Source: Aquanectria penicillioides (taxonomy: Eukaryota; Ascomycota; Sordariomycetes; Hypocreales; Nectriaceae). From it: a stretch of DNA of 64,000 nt. The notes under the pieces were generated by a model that worked only from the letters and a program-made list of their open reading frames with translations, was not told the DNA's origin and made no database searches. Shown piece by piece: positions 1-14,065 of the stretch. The position numbers were made by a program, and so were the translations under genes. The stretch's first letter is position 1, and each line of letters starts with the position of its first letter. The stretch covers positions 992,001 through 1,056,000 of the forward strand of contig PYIU01000002.1 in the NCBI GenBank assembly GCA_003415625.1, in the 5' to 3' direction.

Positions 1-3000
1 ACTATTAATCTATTTTAAATATTTCTTTTTTTATAGAATTTAGCTATTTTTATATTAAATCCTTTTAAATTAAATAGTAAATATATAAAAGAGAATTTTT
101 TTATAATAGTAAAAGTTAATAGGCAGCTTTTAGCTCTTTAAATACTAGATTTATTATACTTTATAGCAATTTTTAATCTTTTTTTTTATATTCTTTTTCC
201 TATAGTATAAAGTTAGCAATTAAATATTTATTAATAAAGTTAAAAGTATTCTTCTTTAATTTAATTTTATTTATCTATTTATTATTTTTAATAATATATT
301 CTTTTTATTATAATAAAAAGTAATATATTAGCCTTTATTTATACTATTAAATCTTTTATTAAATAATTCTATTTACTTTTTATTAGCCTATTGCTTTATC
401 TCTATTGATTTTAATAGTTAATAGTAATAGCAATATATAATTAAAAGGGTTATCCCTCTATTTTAATTTCTATATTTAGGCAATAAAGACTATTAAATGC
501 ATTTACTAATATAAAGGGAAGTTAAGTTTAATAGCTTAATTATAGATCTTATAGATTACTTTATAGGGTTTAGCTTTAATAGAAGACTATTTGCACTTTA
601 GTTTTTTTAATAAGTAATATTCTTTATATAGCTATAAGTAAATAATATCTTTTTTATTAATTTTAATTAATTAATAATATTAATTATATTAAATCTTTAA
701 TAGTATAGCTATTATATCTATTAAAAGTTATACTTTCTATAAATATAATTTATATAGAACCTTTAGTATAGTTCTATTAGCTTTTTAATTAGCAATTTTA
801 CTTTTAGTAATAAATTTAATAACTATTTTTAGTTTAAAATTATATAGTAGTTTATTTAATAAGCAATTTATAGCTAAAGCAATTGTATTATTTAAGTTAT
901 ATTAAATTACTAAAAGTGCCTATATTTAGAGTATATTTAGCTTTATAGTAATATAATACTATATTGCAATTTTTACTATTTAATTCTTCCTTTTAAATAT
1001 ACTATTAATTTAAAAGTAATATATAATAAATATAAAGACCTTTATATTAAGAAAGGCTAATATAGCTCTTTATATATTGCTTATAAACTTTAGGTCTTAA
1101 TTGCTAAAAATATATATAGGTATTCCTTAATTATATAAAAGTAATGCCTTTAGTAAAATAAATATTTAGTTTTATATAGTATATATTAAATACTTTAATA
1201 TAAAAATAGTTTTCTTTAAAAATAAATAGTTTATTAAGTATAGCTAATCTAGCTTATTATAATTTAGAATTATCTATACTATACTTATAGATATAACTTT
1301 AGGAAGGTTAATTATAAAGTTTAATGCAATAGTATAAAATAGTTATAAAACTATAGAAATTAACTTTAGTTTATTTATTAATAGTCTTCTATCTATTAAA
1401 TTCTTTTTATATATTAAGCAGTATATAATAAACTTCCTTACTGTTTTGCTTATTCTATAGAAATAGATATAGCTTAATTTATATAAAATCTTAAAGATTT
1501 TAATATACTATAAATTATTATAGATAGTTATAAAAATAGTTTTAATTGCTAGCCTAAAAATATAAAGTCTTTTTTACTCTCTATAATTTATATAATAGAG
1601 CAATCTATTTTCTATTAGCTTCTATAGATAGAATAGATTTATATATTGCTTTTTCTATAGGTTTTAAGTATTATTCTATTAAATCCCTTAAATATAGATA
1701 TAGATTCTATTAAGTTTTAAATCCTTACAATATTCTTTAAGTATTTCCTTATAGAATTTAAGTAATATTGCAATTTTAATTGTATTGGCTTTTACTATAT
1801 TGGCTTTAGCATTTAGCTTATTAAAACAGCTATCTATAGCTTACTAATAGAGTAGTTCTTTTATTAGTAGCCTTAAAAGAGCATTTAAAACTATATTAAG
1901 GGTTCTAGAAATATAGAATATTTTTAGGTTAAATCTAAAGAAATAATTAAAGATTTTAGTAAGCTTTAGGTTAGCTTTATTAAGGTCTATTATATTAAGG
2001 GAAGTATATATTATAATCCCTTTTATAGTAGTATAGTCTATTATAATATTAATTAAACTGCAGTTAGATTAGACTATTTTCTATAGCTTTTTAATAGCTT
2101 AGGCAATTACTACTACTTTTGCCTTAATAGAACTATAGCTCTATTTTACTAAAGAAGTTAACCTTAAAAGGAATAGTATTAGTTTTAATTAAATGGCTAA
2201 AATATCCTTACCTAAAATACTAATTCTATTTCAATCCCTATAGAGCTAAAAGATATATAACTTAAATCTATTTTTATATATATTTAGCTTAAAAAATAAA
2301 GGCTTTATTAAATTATAATAATAAAGAAAGAATTGCATTTTTAAAAAGGTTTTTAGGTCCTAAAATGCTTTTAATTCTTTTTCTATTAATTTAAATATTT
2401 AGGTTATTACTTTCTTTCTTTAAGCTAGTTTTAATAGCTTAATTAAAATTAATTGCTGCTTTTTAGCTTGCTATAATATTGCTGTTTTTTATATCTATAG
2501 AGGTTAGATTTAAATATTATACTATAAAATCCCTTACTATAGGTATTTTGCTATTTTAATAAAGGTTTTAAGTGCTAATAGGTTCTTTAAAAAGGTTATT
2601 TTTGCAAATGCCTTTAATCTATTGCTTATTTTATAGATTCCTTTACTATTAATAATAAAACCTAATAGCTATACTATAGGGTATTTAAAGAAGGATTTCT
2701 TTATTGTAATTTATAGCCTATTATTTTATATTAACTTTAAAACAATTTTTAAATGCTTTAAATAGTTATTTAAGGTATTAAAAAAGATAATTATATTATT
2801 AATATAGGCTTATATAAAGTATTTATATTCCTTAAAAAGTTAGTTTATAAACCTTTATATAAATACTAATGCATTTTTAAATTCTATTAATATAATATTA
2901 AAAACCTTAAGTTCTCTATTAAATATAATAACTATATAGTTTCTATAGGCACTTAAAATAGGCAGCTAGTAAAAAAATCTTAATCTATTTATTATAAAGT

Positions 3001-6000
3001 AAAATTTCTTGCTCTTTATATTAGCTATAATATTAGATTAATTAAATAAAGGGTAGGCATTAGGTATAGCTAATTAATTAAGCAATTATAGATTAATTAT
3101 AACTCTTTCTTTTCTTTTGCTATTTACTACCCTTTAAATAATAAAAGTAAGGTATACTATTAAAGCTAATTAATCTATTAGTTCTATTTTGCCTTTTGCT
3201 TATAGCTTATTGTATTTTTTATTTAATAAGGTATAGTCTTTAGCGCCTAATAGATATTTTCTAATTATATATTTCTAGTTCTACTATCTATCTATTAGAT
3301 CTACTTATATTTTTATTTCCTTAAGTATAGGGATAATTCTTCTATCTCTATAAATATTATATCTATTTATTATATTATAGATTCTTTTTGTTATTGCTTA
3401 ATTTAAATAGGCTATATATACTTTATATTTATTCTTAATATTAGGAATATTTTTAGGTCTAAAAATCCTATAGCTTAAAGTGCTAGTATTAACTTTAAAT
3501 AGGTTAGATCCTTTATCTTCTTTTAATAGATTATTCCCTTTTATAGCAGCTAGAAATCTTTTTATAGAATTAAATTCCTTTCCCTATAGGCTAAAGATGC
3601 TTTTATTTAATTTAATATAATTAGCTTCTTTCTTTTTATTATAATTAGCAATTTATTTTATTTATTATTGCTATTTTATAACTAGCTTTTTATTGCTAGT
3701 ATTATAAATTTAAATTAATCTTAAGGTAGTTTTATTTACTATAGCATTAGAAATAGTACTATAGAAGGATTAAAAGTAATAGGCCTTTAGATTTCCTTAA
3801 GTATTTTTAAAGTTAAAAAGGTTCTTTTAATTAGCTTAAATAAAAGTAGTCTCCTTTAGTGCAATTACTACTATACTTATGCTAATTATTGCTTTAATAA
3901 AGTTCTTTTAATGCATTTAAAATACTTTTGCCCTAAAGATTATATTATAAGCTAAATAAAATATAATATTAAAATTAATAAAATTAACTTTAGCTTTATG
4001 CTTAAATAGAAAGTTTATTTCTATTAATATTTTAAGTTTTAATTATTTTATAATATTTATAGTTACTATAAAATATATAGATACTTTTTTATTTTTAGTA
4101 ATTTTAAGTCTATAAAAGTTAAAAATAATTAATTTTAGGATTTCTATATTAATATTAACTTTATTTACTCTCTTTAAGGCTTATTGCTTTTATATTACTT
4201 TTATTATATAGGCTTTTAACTATTCCTTATTAATTAAAACTATTAAAGTTTTAATATTAATATAAATATTATAGGAATTGCCTTTATTATTAAACTTAAT
4301 TAATAGCTTAAGGTAAGTATTTACTTTCTTTTTTAAATATTAATAAAAGTTAGGCCTATTTATAGCTTTAATAATTTAGCCTATTTTTAATATAAAGTTT
4401 GCATTTTTTTTTTTTTTTTTATTTATATAATAGACTTCTATAAAAGCTAAATTATTTTTATTTTTTTTAATAAAGAAACCTTTTAATAATTTATTAAAAT
4501 TATCCCTTTCTTTTATTAATATATATTTATTATTTAATAGTTTTTAATATCTTTAATAGAATCCTTTATTATTATAGTATAGCTAAACCTTTAAGAGATT
4601 GGCTTTACTATTTAAGGCTCCCTTTTAATATTAATATTAATTAAATCTTTATAAAGGCAGTTAATTTTTACTATTTTGCTTTTAAATAAGTATATATATA
4701 TTATAATTATTATTTCTTTATTATTTATACAATTAATTATTCTATTAAGGTTTTATTTTCTATTAGTCTATTTTAGGCTTTTTTAAGGTTAAGTTTTTAT
4801 ATTAAGTTTTTTAATTACTAAAGCGCTTTAAAGGTATAGTTTAGTACTATTTATTAAAATAGTTTCCTTTACCTTAATATCTTTAATGCACTTCTTTATT
4901 CTTAATTGCATTATTAAATCTATTGCTTTTATTAATAATAAATGCCTTCTTTATACTAAATTTACTAACCCTTTAAGGTGCAGCTTAAAGCTTATTTTTA
5001 AGCTAATATTACTTTTTATTAATTGCCCTTAAGAATAAGAATTTTATATTTTGCACTATTAATGCTAAATAAAGCACTTTTAGCTTTAAATCTAATTTTA
5101 TATAGACTGCAAAAAGGAGCTAAATATTAGCTATATAGCTAAAAGCCTGCTTTTTTATAAAGACTTTTATAGTAAATGCTTATATAGAAATGTCTTTTAT
5201 AATATTAGTTTTAGTATATTTAATTAATTCTAGCCACTTTATTGTATTATTTAGCTTTATCTTAAATTCTTTATAAAGATATATATATAGTATATTAATT
5301 AGTTATTTTTATAGCTCTTCTTTTTTATTTTAATTTAATTAATAGTAATATTAAATAAGTATAGATCTATAGAATAAACTCTATAGATTTATATAAATAT
5401 ATTCTTAAGTATTAGAATTAGTATTTATTTAATAAAATCTAAATACATTAATCTATAGTTTAATATTACTAAAAATAATCTATTTTCTATTATAAAATAT
5501 ACCTTTACTATTAATATTTCCTTTTTTTGCATTAAGCTAAAAAAGGCCTATATTTTAAAGTTAAATATTATTCTTATAAGACTTTAATGCAAAAGTTAAT
5601 GCTTAATTAAGCATTTTTATATTTTATTAAAGCAGTTCTAATATTATTAATCTTAAAAGTAATTAATATAAAAAACTATTTATATAGTTTAATATACCTT
5701 TATTTTTATGCCTTAAGTATTATAAGTTATAAGGCTAGCTTTAATTATAGATCTTTAATTCCTAACCTTACTTAATTAATAAAGGCTCTTTAATAGGCAA
5801 AACTAAAGGCCTAATATAGTGATTTTAAACTATTGCTAGAGTGCTTGCCTTTAGTAGCTAAACTTTAGTCTAAAATATAGGATTTATTAGGGCAATAATA
5901 ACTTTTTCTGCAAATAGCGCTTAGTTTAATAGTTCTATTCTTTTTAATTGCTAGTAGATTGCTTATATTATTGCTATTAAAGGGTTAAATTTTATGCTTT

Positions 6001-6841
6001 ACTTAATAGTATTAAAAGATCCTAATAATTCCTTTAAACTAAAGGTTTTTTAGCTGCTAATAGAATTTATTTCTATTAGTATTAGGTTTAATAAAATTAA
6101 GGCTAATATTTAGCCCTTATTTAATAAACCCTTTAATTCTTTAGGGTCTATTAAATCCCCTTTCCTTTATTAAAATAGATCTTATAGTAGTTTTTATAGA
6201 AATAGTAAATTATCTATTAATTCTTTTTCTTTTTTTATTAAAAGTCTTTAATTAAAGATATTAAAGGTTATTGCCTTTTTTTTAATAGATCCTTTTTAAT
6301 TAACTATAGATTTTTAATTATAGTTAAAGTCCTTTAAGGAGCTTAAGTATTATGCCTTTAAGCGCTCTTTTAGTATTAGTTTTACTATTCTAGCATTTAA
6401 GATAATGCTTTTAATTATTTTTTAAGTAAATATAACTATATATTAGTTAATAATATTTTAATAAATAGAAAAAGCTTCTTCTTAAGGCTAACTAATATTT
6501 TATAGTTTGCTATTATTATTATATATTTAATAGAATAGATCCTTTAATTTATTAAAAATAAAAGAATTTACTAAAGTAATTTCTTTTATAGTATAAATTA
6601 GATTTTATAGTAAGAAGGTTTAAAACCTTTAGATTATAGCTAGATTTATTAATTATAGCTTATTAATTGTAGTTTAGTTTTAAAAAAGAAAGAATTCCTT
6701 TTTAAATTAGCTAGTTTTATTTATTTAGCTTTTACTATTAATTTTAGTAGTTTTACTAGTATTTCTATTATCCCTTTATAAATTATTAACTTTTAAATAA
6801 TTAATAGGGATTACAGCTATATAATAGAAAAAAGCAATTGC
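1..6841 (-). mobile_element. RIP-degraded Ty3/Gypsy retrotransposon remains (copy 1)
   Basis: This AT-rich stretch has no usable ORF. The minus strand still reads as Gypsy reverse transcriptase between about 3150 and 2600. The clearest part is AYINNIIIF at 2809-2783, which corresponds to the YxDD active-site motif with both Asp codons turned to Asn, as RIP does (GAY to AAY). Just downstream, near 2690-2630, fragments KKSFFKYP and LLGFIINSKG match the conserved stretch that follows the palm domain in fungal Gypsy elements. Upstream, near 2900-2815, FKNAL and FINxLFKEY fit the fingers region. Stops interrupt every frame. I could not find LTRs or the right border, so the limits are those of the repeat-rich block; the left side is cut by the window. 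The family assignment comes from the RT motifs only. Confidence 0.75.
2783..2809 (-). pseudogene. Relic of reverse transcriptase active site (Gypsy copy 1)
   Basis: The minus strand reads AYINNIIIF followed by FNTLNNYLKHLKIVLKL. In intact Gypsy elements this position carries Y-x-D-D, the metal-binding pair of the polymerase. Both acidic residues are replaced by Asn through G-to-A changes, so the enzyme could not work even without the surrounding stops. Confidence 0.8.
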
Positions 6842-7168
6842 TATTACTTATTATAATTTATTTATTTTATTATAAATAATATTAAAAGTAATAATCTTAA
6901 TAATAGAACTATTATACTATTTATCTTATAGTTATACTAAAAGGCATATATATAGGCTCTATAGTTATATTAAAATTAATAGCTTAGCTATAAGTAATAA
7001 TTAATTGCATATTAAACTTTATTTAATTTATATCTTAAGACTACTATAATAATAGATCCTAAGGTATAAATATACTTATAGATTATTGACCTTTATTTAA
7101 GAGATATAGAGGCTGACTATTTAAAAGTACTATTTATTATATAATCTATATATATAATAATAGGGCCT
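6842..7168. repeat. Dispersed repeat block; paralogue of the site into which the 12.4-kb Gypsy element inserted
   Basis: This block of about 325 bp matches 20547-20662 joined directly to 33079-33280, that is, the two sides of the 12.4-kb LTR element. It therefore shows the uninterrupted form of that target. Near 6952-6975 it has GGCTCTATAGTTATATT where the other copy is split. I cannot name the parent element. It could be an LTR or an internal piece of another retroelement. Confidence 0.65.
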
Positions 7169-10100
7169 ATATTTTAATATATATATACTTTAGTATTGCT
7201 AATATTATAGTATATAGTTTTTTATATCTTTTATAATATTCTTTTAATAGAATTTTTAGCTAATAAAATTTAAGGTTTTAATAGCTTTTATATACTTTAT
7301 TTTAAGGTTATTATAATGCCTTTATAAAATCTTTATTTATAATATTTCTTAATTAAAAATTATTAATCTTTTTTTATAGAAAAGAATACTTTATTTATTA
7401 TAATAATAGTTTCTTTTCTTTTTAGCTATTAAGCAAACCTTTATTATTTACTATTAATAAAATTTATTATTAGCCTATAGTCTATAAATAAAGTCTTTTA
7501 GCTTATAAAATAATTATAATAAAAATGCTATTTTACTCTTTATAAACTTAATTATAATTAAATATAAAATATACTATTTTAATATAGTAACTTTAGCTTT
7601 AAGCAATTCCTTTTAGTTAATCTTTTTTATTGCTATTTATTAAATATACTTTAATTGCTATATAATAGCACTACCTCTCTTTTAGGTATATATAGTAATA
7701 ATAGAAATAATTAAGCTTTAATAGTAACTATTTAATTTAATAATTAAACCTAGCCTTAAAGGTAAAAGTACTTTTTTTCTTTTAATTATTATAGGCTTTA
7801 CTCTTTTAAGGCTGGCTTTTATAGCTTATATATATACCTTAGTAATTAAAGTTTTGCTTTTTAAACCTATAATTATTCTATATATATTTAGCAATAGCTT
7901 ATTTATTAATTAAAGCTTTATTAATAGTATAAAGATTATATTTTAATAGAAGATTTCTCCTTATATATAATTAAAATATTTAAATAGTCTATTAGCTAAA
8001 TTTAACTTCTTTAGCTAATATTATATATTAAAGTTAAAGGGTATTAGTTAATAGATTTAATAGGCAAGCCTTCCTTAAAGGTTCTATATTAATATAAAGA
8101 TTATACCTTTTAGGGCTTTATAATCTATTAATACTAAAAACTTTTTTAATAGTTTTAGTAGATAATAGCTTTAGTACTTTAGGCTTTTTATAATAGCTAA
8201 AAGCTTTTATTAGCCTATTGCTTAATATTATTTTATATTTAAAAGCTTTTTTAATTAATATATAATTAGTCTTTATTAATTCTCTATTAATTAAAATAGA
8301 ATGCTAGCTATTACCTTAAGGGATATATTTATCTTTACCTTAATATATAGGGTAGGGTTTTAGTATTATAAAATAGTTATAAAATAAAAAGCCTTTTTTA
8401 GTTTTTAAAATGCCTTTTTAGCTTTTAGGCTTTAAATAAACTCTTTTATTTTATAGCCTTTTTTATTGCCTTTTAGTATTACTATTAATAGACTAATTAT
8501 ACTTAAGTATTTTAAAATAAATTTCCTATAGAAATTGCAAAAGCCTAAAAATACTTAAACCTCTTAATATATTTAAAGTAGCTTCTATTTAATAATTACT
8601 TATACTTTATTTAGCTTTATTTTTAAGCCTTTTTAAATTATTATATATTTTAAGAACTTTACTTTTTATTAATAAAATGCATATTTAAATAGCTTAATAT
8701 ATAATTATACTTTATAGAGTCTTTATAAAACCTTTAATATATTCTTAATATATTATTTCTATATTTTAAAGTATATAATAATATTATTTAAATATACTAT
8801 ATAATATATATTTAGCAATTTAATAAATATTTAATAGATATATACTTAAAAAGTAGCTAATATATTAATTAAATTAAATAGCATTATTATATATTTAAAG
8901 TATTTATATTTTATTTAAAATGCAGTTTTTTAGTAATTATTAGGCTTAATATAAATCTAATAATAAGCATTTTAAATATTAATCTTTAAAATCTATTTTA
9001 TATTAATTAAGCAATTTAATAAATTTTTTATTAATAGTAATAAATAGTAGTTTTTAATAATTATAGCATTAAGACCTTAATAATCTATATATAGTTATAG
9101 TATTTTATTTTTCTTTAGTATAAATAATATAAGGGCTTTTGCTTTATTTATAGAGATATTAATTTATCTATTTACTATATTTTTAATAATATACTCTTTT
9201 AGGGCTTCTATCTATTAATTATTAATTAAGTATATTAAACTATATAATAGCTTTTTACCCTTTTAAAGGTTAATACTATACTTTACTCCTTTTAAAAGTA
9301 ATAGGCCTTTAATAGCTTTCTTACTAAATGTTTTTTATTTAAACTTTAGCTTTAAAGGCAATACTTTTAAAGCTAGTTTTAGCTCTTTATTTAATTTAGC
9401 TATTAATTATTTATTTAATAATAATATACTATATATATATATAACTTAAGCTTGCTTTTTATTCTATAGGAATTCTTTTATAAATACTTTTAGATTAATT
9501 AAAAATATAGGCTTATAGTTTTAAATTGCAGTTTAAGTATTAATCTTTATTTCTTCCTTCTCTATAGAGGCATTAAAGAGAAGTAAATTATTAGCCCCTT
9601 TAGGGTATAGTATTTTAATAAATATTTATTTAATCTTTTAAGGAAAACCCTTTAAATAAATTAAAAAAAATATTAATATATATATACTATTAAAGAAAGT
9701 TACTTTACTCTAAAAATCTTATAAGCTAAATGCCTTTTAATCTTTAGCTAAATATAAATTTAGCTTTTTAATTAATTTTATATTAATAAAGTTAACTTAT
9801 ATATAGATATTTATATCTATATAGACCTTAACTTTAATATACCCTTAAAGGGCAATTGCTTTATTTATAATAATATTTTTAATTAAAATTATCTTTAGTT
9901 TTAATATAAAAACTTTAGCTATAGTTTTTATATTTTTTTATTTTTTAAAAAATCCTAAGGTTTTTTAAGTATAGTACTAATAGATTAAATTTATATATAT
10001 TTTTATAATTAGGCTAGCTTTAGCTTATAGCCTTAATCCCTAAAGCCCTTTTTAAATAGCCTATAGTCTATAGCTAAATAGCTTAGCCTATTATAATTAT

Positions 10101-10550
10101 AGTAATATAGTTAATTTAACTTATTGCCTTTTAGCTTATTGCTATATAGTTATTATTCTTGCAATTTACTTAAAGTATATAAACCCTTTAGGCTATAGAA
10201 ACTTATGCCCCCTTTAAATAAAGGCCTTAAATAGCTCTTTAAATAGATTGCTTTTTAAGGTCTATTTAAGCTATTAAAAAAATAGCTTCTTTTATAATTC
10301 TTACTTAAAGCTTATTTATTTTCCTTTTTAATATAGGCCTATAGCCTTTTTGCTTTATAAACTATATCCTTTAGTTTTAAAAGGTTTATTTACTTATAGT
10401 TTATCTTTTTCTTTAAGGATTTCTATAAGCTATAGTAATATTAATAGGCCCTATTCTTACTTTTTTCTTTATAGTTTAAAGTCCTTAAGAATAGATATAT
10501 TATACTTTAAATATAAAAGTAATTTATTAGAAATTGCTTAATAGACTATT
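7169..10550 (-). mobile_element. RIP-degraded Gypsy element, repeat copy R1
   Basis: This segment is closely paralleled by 14099-18329, which is the same apart from an 837-bp insert and many C/T and G/A differences. The minus strand gives the reverse transcriptase motif VYLNNIIIY at 8797-8771 (YLDD in intact relatives). It is followed, near 8700-8620, by a stretch resembling the Gypsy segment that ends in a KFLxYII motif. This copy keeps the empty target ATTTAAAT at 8786-8793, where copy R2 carries the insert. The similarity stops at 7169, before the integrase core seen next to R2, so R1 is truncated at its 3' end. No frame is open. Confidence 0.8.
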
Positions 10551-10745
10551 TATAAGGGTTGGCTAATTAAGGTAATATAAAATAGGTCTTTAAATAACTT
10601 ATATATTATATATAAGCTTTAACTTATTAAGCATTAGTTTACTGCTTAATAATATATCTTTTATTTAAGGTATAGTAATATATTTATATAGCTATACTTA
10701 AGAGCCCTATTATCTATTAAGGTAAGTCCTTTATCTCTTTATAAT
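10551..10745. repeat. Short copy of the terminal part of the 991-bp unit
   Basis: About 195 bp here match 19123-19314 and 20114-20305, the last fifth of a 991-bp unit that is tandemly duplicated next to copy R2. R1 thus lacks the first roughly 800 bp of that unit. It may be the 5' LTR side of the same Gypsy family, but no partner LTR was found. Confidence 0.6.
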
Positions 10746-13639
10746 TATCCCCTTTCTTTTAAGCTTAATCCTTTAGGCTTAAGATTATTATTGCTTATAT
10801 ATATATTATAATTACTTTATAATTTATTTATATATATACTTAAATATTCTATAATTATTTATTAGTTTTATAGTAATTATTTTAAATTATATTTATATAA
10901 TATTATTATTATTATTATTTTATATTATAATAGTTTATTTTAGTTAATAGTAACTTACTATAATATAAATTGCTTTATAATATTTAATTAATAGCTTATT
11001 ATATAAACTTTAATCTTTTCTTTTTCTTTTTATATTTTATATAATAGTTTAATTTATTTACTATATTTTTATTAAACTTTTTATAATATCTTTTTTTTTT
11101 AGGCCCCTTTAGTATTAGCCTATTAAAAATAGTATTATAGTAACCCTTTTATTAATTAATTTATAAATAAAAGTTCTTACTTTTATTGCCTTTTATAAAA
11201 ATATAATAATTTTTCTTTTATTTACTATATTAGTTTATAGATTACTTAATATATAGTTTACTAAAGTATTAATTAATTTTATAATATAGTATATTATTTA
11301 ATATTTTTTATTTATTTTTTGCTTATTTTATTTAAATCTTTAATAAGTTTTAGCTAATTGCAATTTAATATTAAAATTGCCTTACTAAAGCCTATTTTAT
11401 TAATAAATTTAATTTTAATAATAACCCTTTTTTATATATTAAGTATTAGCACTTTATATATATTATTAAGTTTACTATTAATATTTAGTATTATATCTAT
11501 AATGCTATTAAAAAAGGCCTTTATTACTATACTATTTTTATTATATAGTTTATTTAATACTAACTTAAGGAAATAGCTTTACTTTATAATCTCTTTATTT
11601 TAGATTTTTAGTTTTAAGTAAATATTCTTTTATTAATTATTTATTAATTATTTTATTGCTAATTTATACTAATATTAATTTATTCTTAATAGTCTTAAGT
11701 ACCTTTATAGTTATTTTGCCTTAATTATTTCTTTTTATACCTATAATAATAGTTTACTTTATAATTTAAATTACTTATTTAGCGCCTTTTAGTATATATA
11801 TAAGACTTTTATAGATATTGCTAAAAAATATAGTTTATTTAAGTAATTAATTGTAATAGCCCTTTATATATTAAAAGCCTTATAGCTCTATTATAAGAAT
11901 TCTACTCTTTAAGTTATTATAAAGTATATTAGCTGCCTCTTTATTTATTATAAAGCAATTAATAGCCCTTTATTTAATAATATTAAGGGTTTTAGCCTTA
12001 ATAATAAAGGTAATATTTTTAATAGTAAGTTATTTATAGCTAGTAATATAGGCAATATCTCTATCTATACTATTAATAAGTATATTATCTTTATTATACT
12101 TTTTATTAAGTCTATTAAATCTTAAGGTAAGTCTATTATTAGGCCTAAAAAGCCTATAGCTTTATTAATTGCTTATCTTTCTATAAATATTTAATGCTTT
12201 ACTTTAGCTTTAGAAATTAATACTATAGTATTAGCCTATTTAAGTATTCCCTCTTTATTTAATAAGGATTTATATAAGGCTTTACTGCCCCCTTTTTAAC
12301 TTTCTTTTAAAAGGCAAATAGCCTTTATTATTATATTGCTAATATCTATTATTAATAGTATTGCTAGCCTATTATATACTTAATAATTTATTATACCTTT
12401 TTTAACTTTAGCTTAATCTTCTAAAAGTATATTTAACTTTACTATTAATAGTAATAATAATAATAATAAAGATATTTCTATTACTATTCTTGCTTATAAG
12501 GGTAAAGGTAAGTATTTAATAAGCATTTATTGCTCTTTTAGTTTTATTATTGCTATACCTCTATCTTTTTTAATAGTTCTAAAGCCTTTTACTTTCTCTT
12601 TTAGCCCTATAGTAAAGAAACCTAAAGTTGCTTTTGCATTAAAAAAGGCTAAAATGGCTTTTGCATTAAGAAAGATAAGGGCTATTTCTATTATTATAAT
12701 TTATTATAGTGCTTATTAAATACTAAAAAAGTCTATTTAATTATTTATTAATTTTTATTAATATATTTTAGTTTTTTATTTAATAATTAATTTAAGTATA
12801 ATAACTTTTAATAGTGCCTTTTTTATTATTATATTATTTTACTCTTTTTGCTATATAGCAATCTATAATAGTATTAAATATAGTTTTTTAGTAAATTAAT
12901 TAATAGTTAATCTTTTAGTTAATTAATTTAATATATATTTATTAACTATTAATTAATTATTTAATATTATAATTTATTATTTTATTTTTAGTAAATTTAC
13001 TTTATTTATTTATAGTACTTATATACTTTATTTTATATATTTATTAAATAACTTAAAGGCTTTTAGGTATTATATTCTATTAGCCATTTTAACTATTTAA
13101 TTTAATAGAACTTATCTCTTTTTATTTCTTTATAGAATACTATTTTTTTAACCTTTTATTTATTTTCTTTATCTTTTAGCTTATAGAGGCTAATTAATTA
13201 TTTATTATTAGCTTAATATGCCTTTAACTATAGTTTTAAAAGTACTACTAAAAATATATTATATATTCTTTAATATTATTTTAATAGATATATTTAATAT
13301 ATTTATTTATTAACTTTACTAGCTATTGCAACCTTAATAAATCTTAAAGCTAGCTTTTTATTTTTAAAGTAGAAATTTTTAATAAATAGCCTTATTATAT
13401 TTTCTTTTTTATACTCTTTAGGCATATAGTTCTTATTATAATACTTAGCTTAAGACTTTATTGCCTATTACTAGCACTTTTATGCCTTATTATATACTTA
13501 TTAAATAGTTATAATACATTCTATAATACCTTAAACTTAAGTTTTTATTTATTATAGAATATATTCTATAACCCTTAGGTAATAATTATAAAGGGCTTAT
13601 ATTAATAATATATTAATAGTACTATATTAGTTATTATTA
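10746..13639. other. AT-rich RIPed DNA without recognisable content
   Basis: The composition and the loss of CpA and TpG are the same as in the flanking retroelements. I could not read any domain on either strand. A 72-codon open frame at 11358-11576 is a low-complexity run of Ile, Leu and Phe of the kind expected by chance in such AT-rich DNA. The right end probably holds the integrase C-terminal part of the R2 element. Confidence 0.6.
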
Positions 13640-13649
13640 TATATAAATT

Positions 13650-14065
13650 CTACCTTTAGAAATTATACTGCCTATTTTTAGAGTAAGCCCTTAATATATA
13701 CTTATAAATACTTTTTTAGGACTTAATTAATACACTTTATTTAGCTATCTATTTAAGGATAGTGCGCTATAAATAATTAATAAATAATTACCTGCTCTTT
13801 TATTAGGTCTTTTTAAAACTAGCTAATAAAGAGCTTATTTCTATTGCTTATAATGCCTTTTAAAATATTAAATTAGCATTCTACTTGCTTATAGAGTAAT
13901 TTTATTAATTATATTATTATAAGTAACTTTTTAATAGAGATAAATATAGTATATTTTATTATATAGCATATAATCACTAAAATTATATTATATTCCTTAC
14001 TATTAAAGTAGGCACTATTAGGCAGTTTTATAATAAAGTCTATATTTATTTTTTAAAATAAATAC
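13650..14065 (-). pseudogene. Integrase catalytic-core relic (Gypsy copy R2)
   Basis: The minus-strand conceptual translation retains the spacing of a retroviral-type integrase core. A block ending in DFIIKLPNS comes first. A block with GIISNRNKLFISxFWKDL follows, in which intact relatives have Asp (SDRG/SDRD). A third block has AHYPxID and INxVLKKYL. Stops and Asp-to-Asn changes make it non-functional. Copy R1 lacks this part. Confidence 0.7.

Noticed and set aside
10350..10541. 63-codon frame in repeat R1
   Set aside because: The matching place in R2 does not preserve the frame meaningfully, and the strand is opposite to the element's pol.
11358..11576. 72-codon hydrophobic open frame
   Set aside because: It is almost entirely Ile, Leu, Phe and Ser, as expected by chance from AT-rich DNA, and lies in RIPed repeats.
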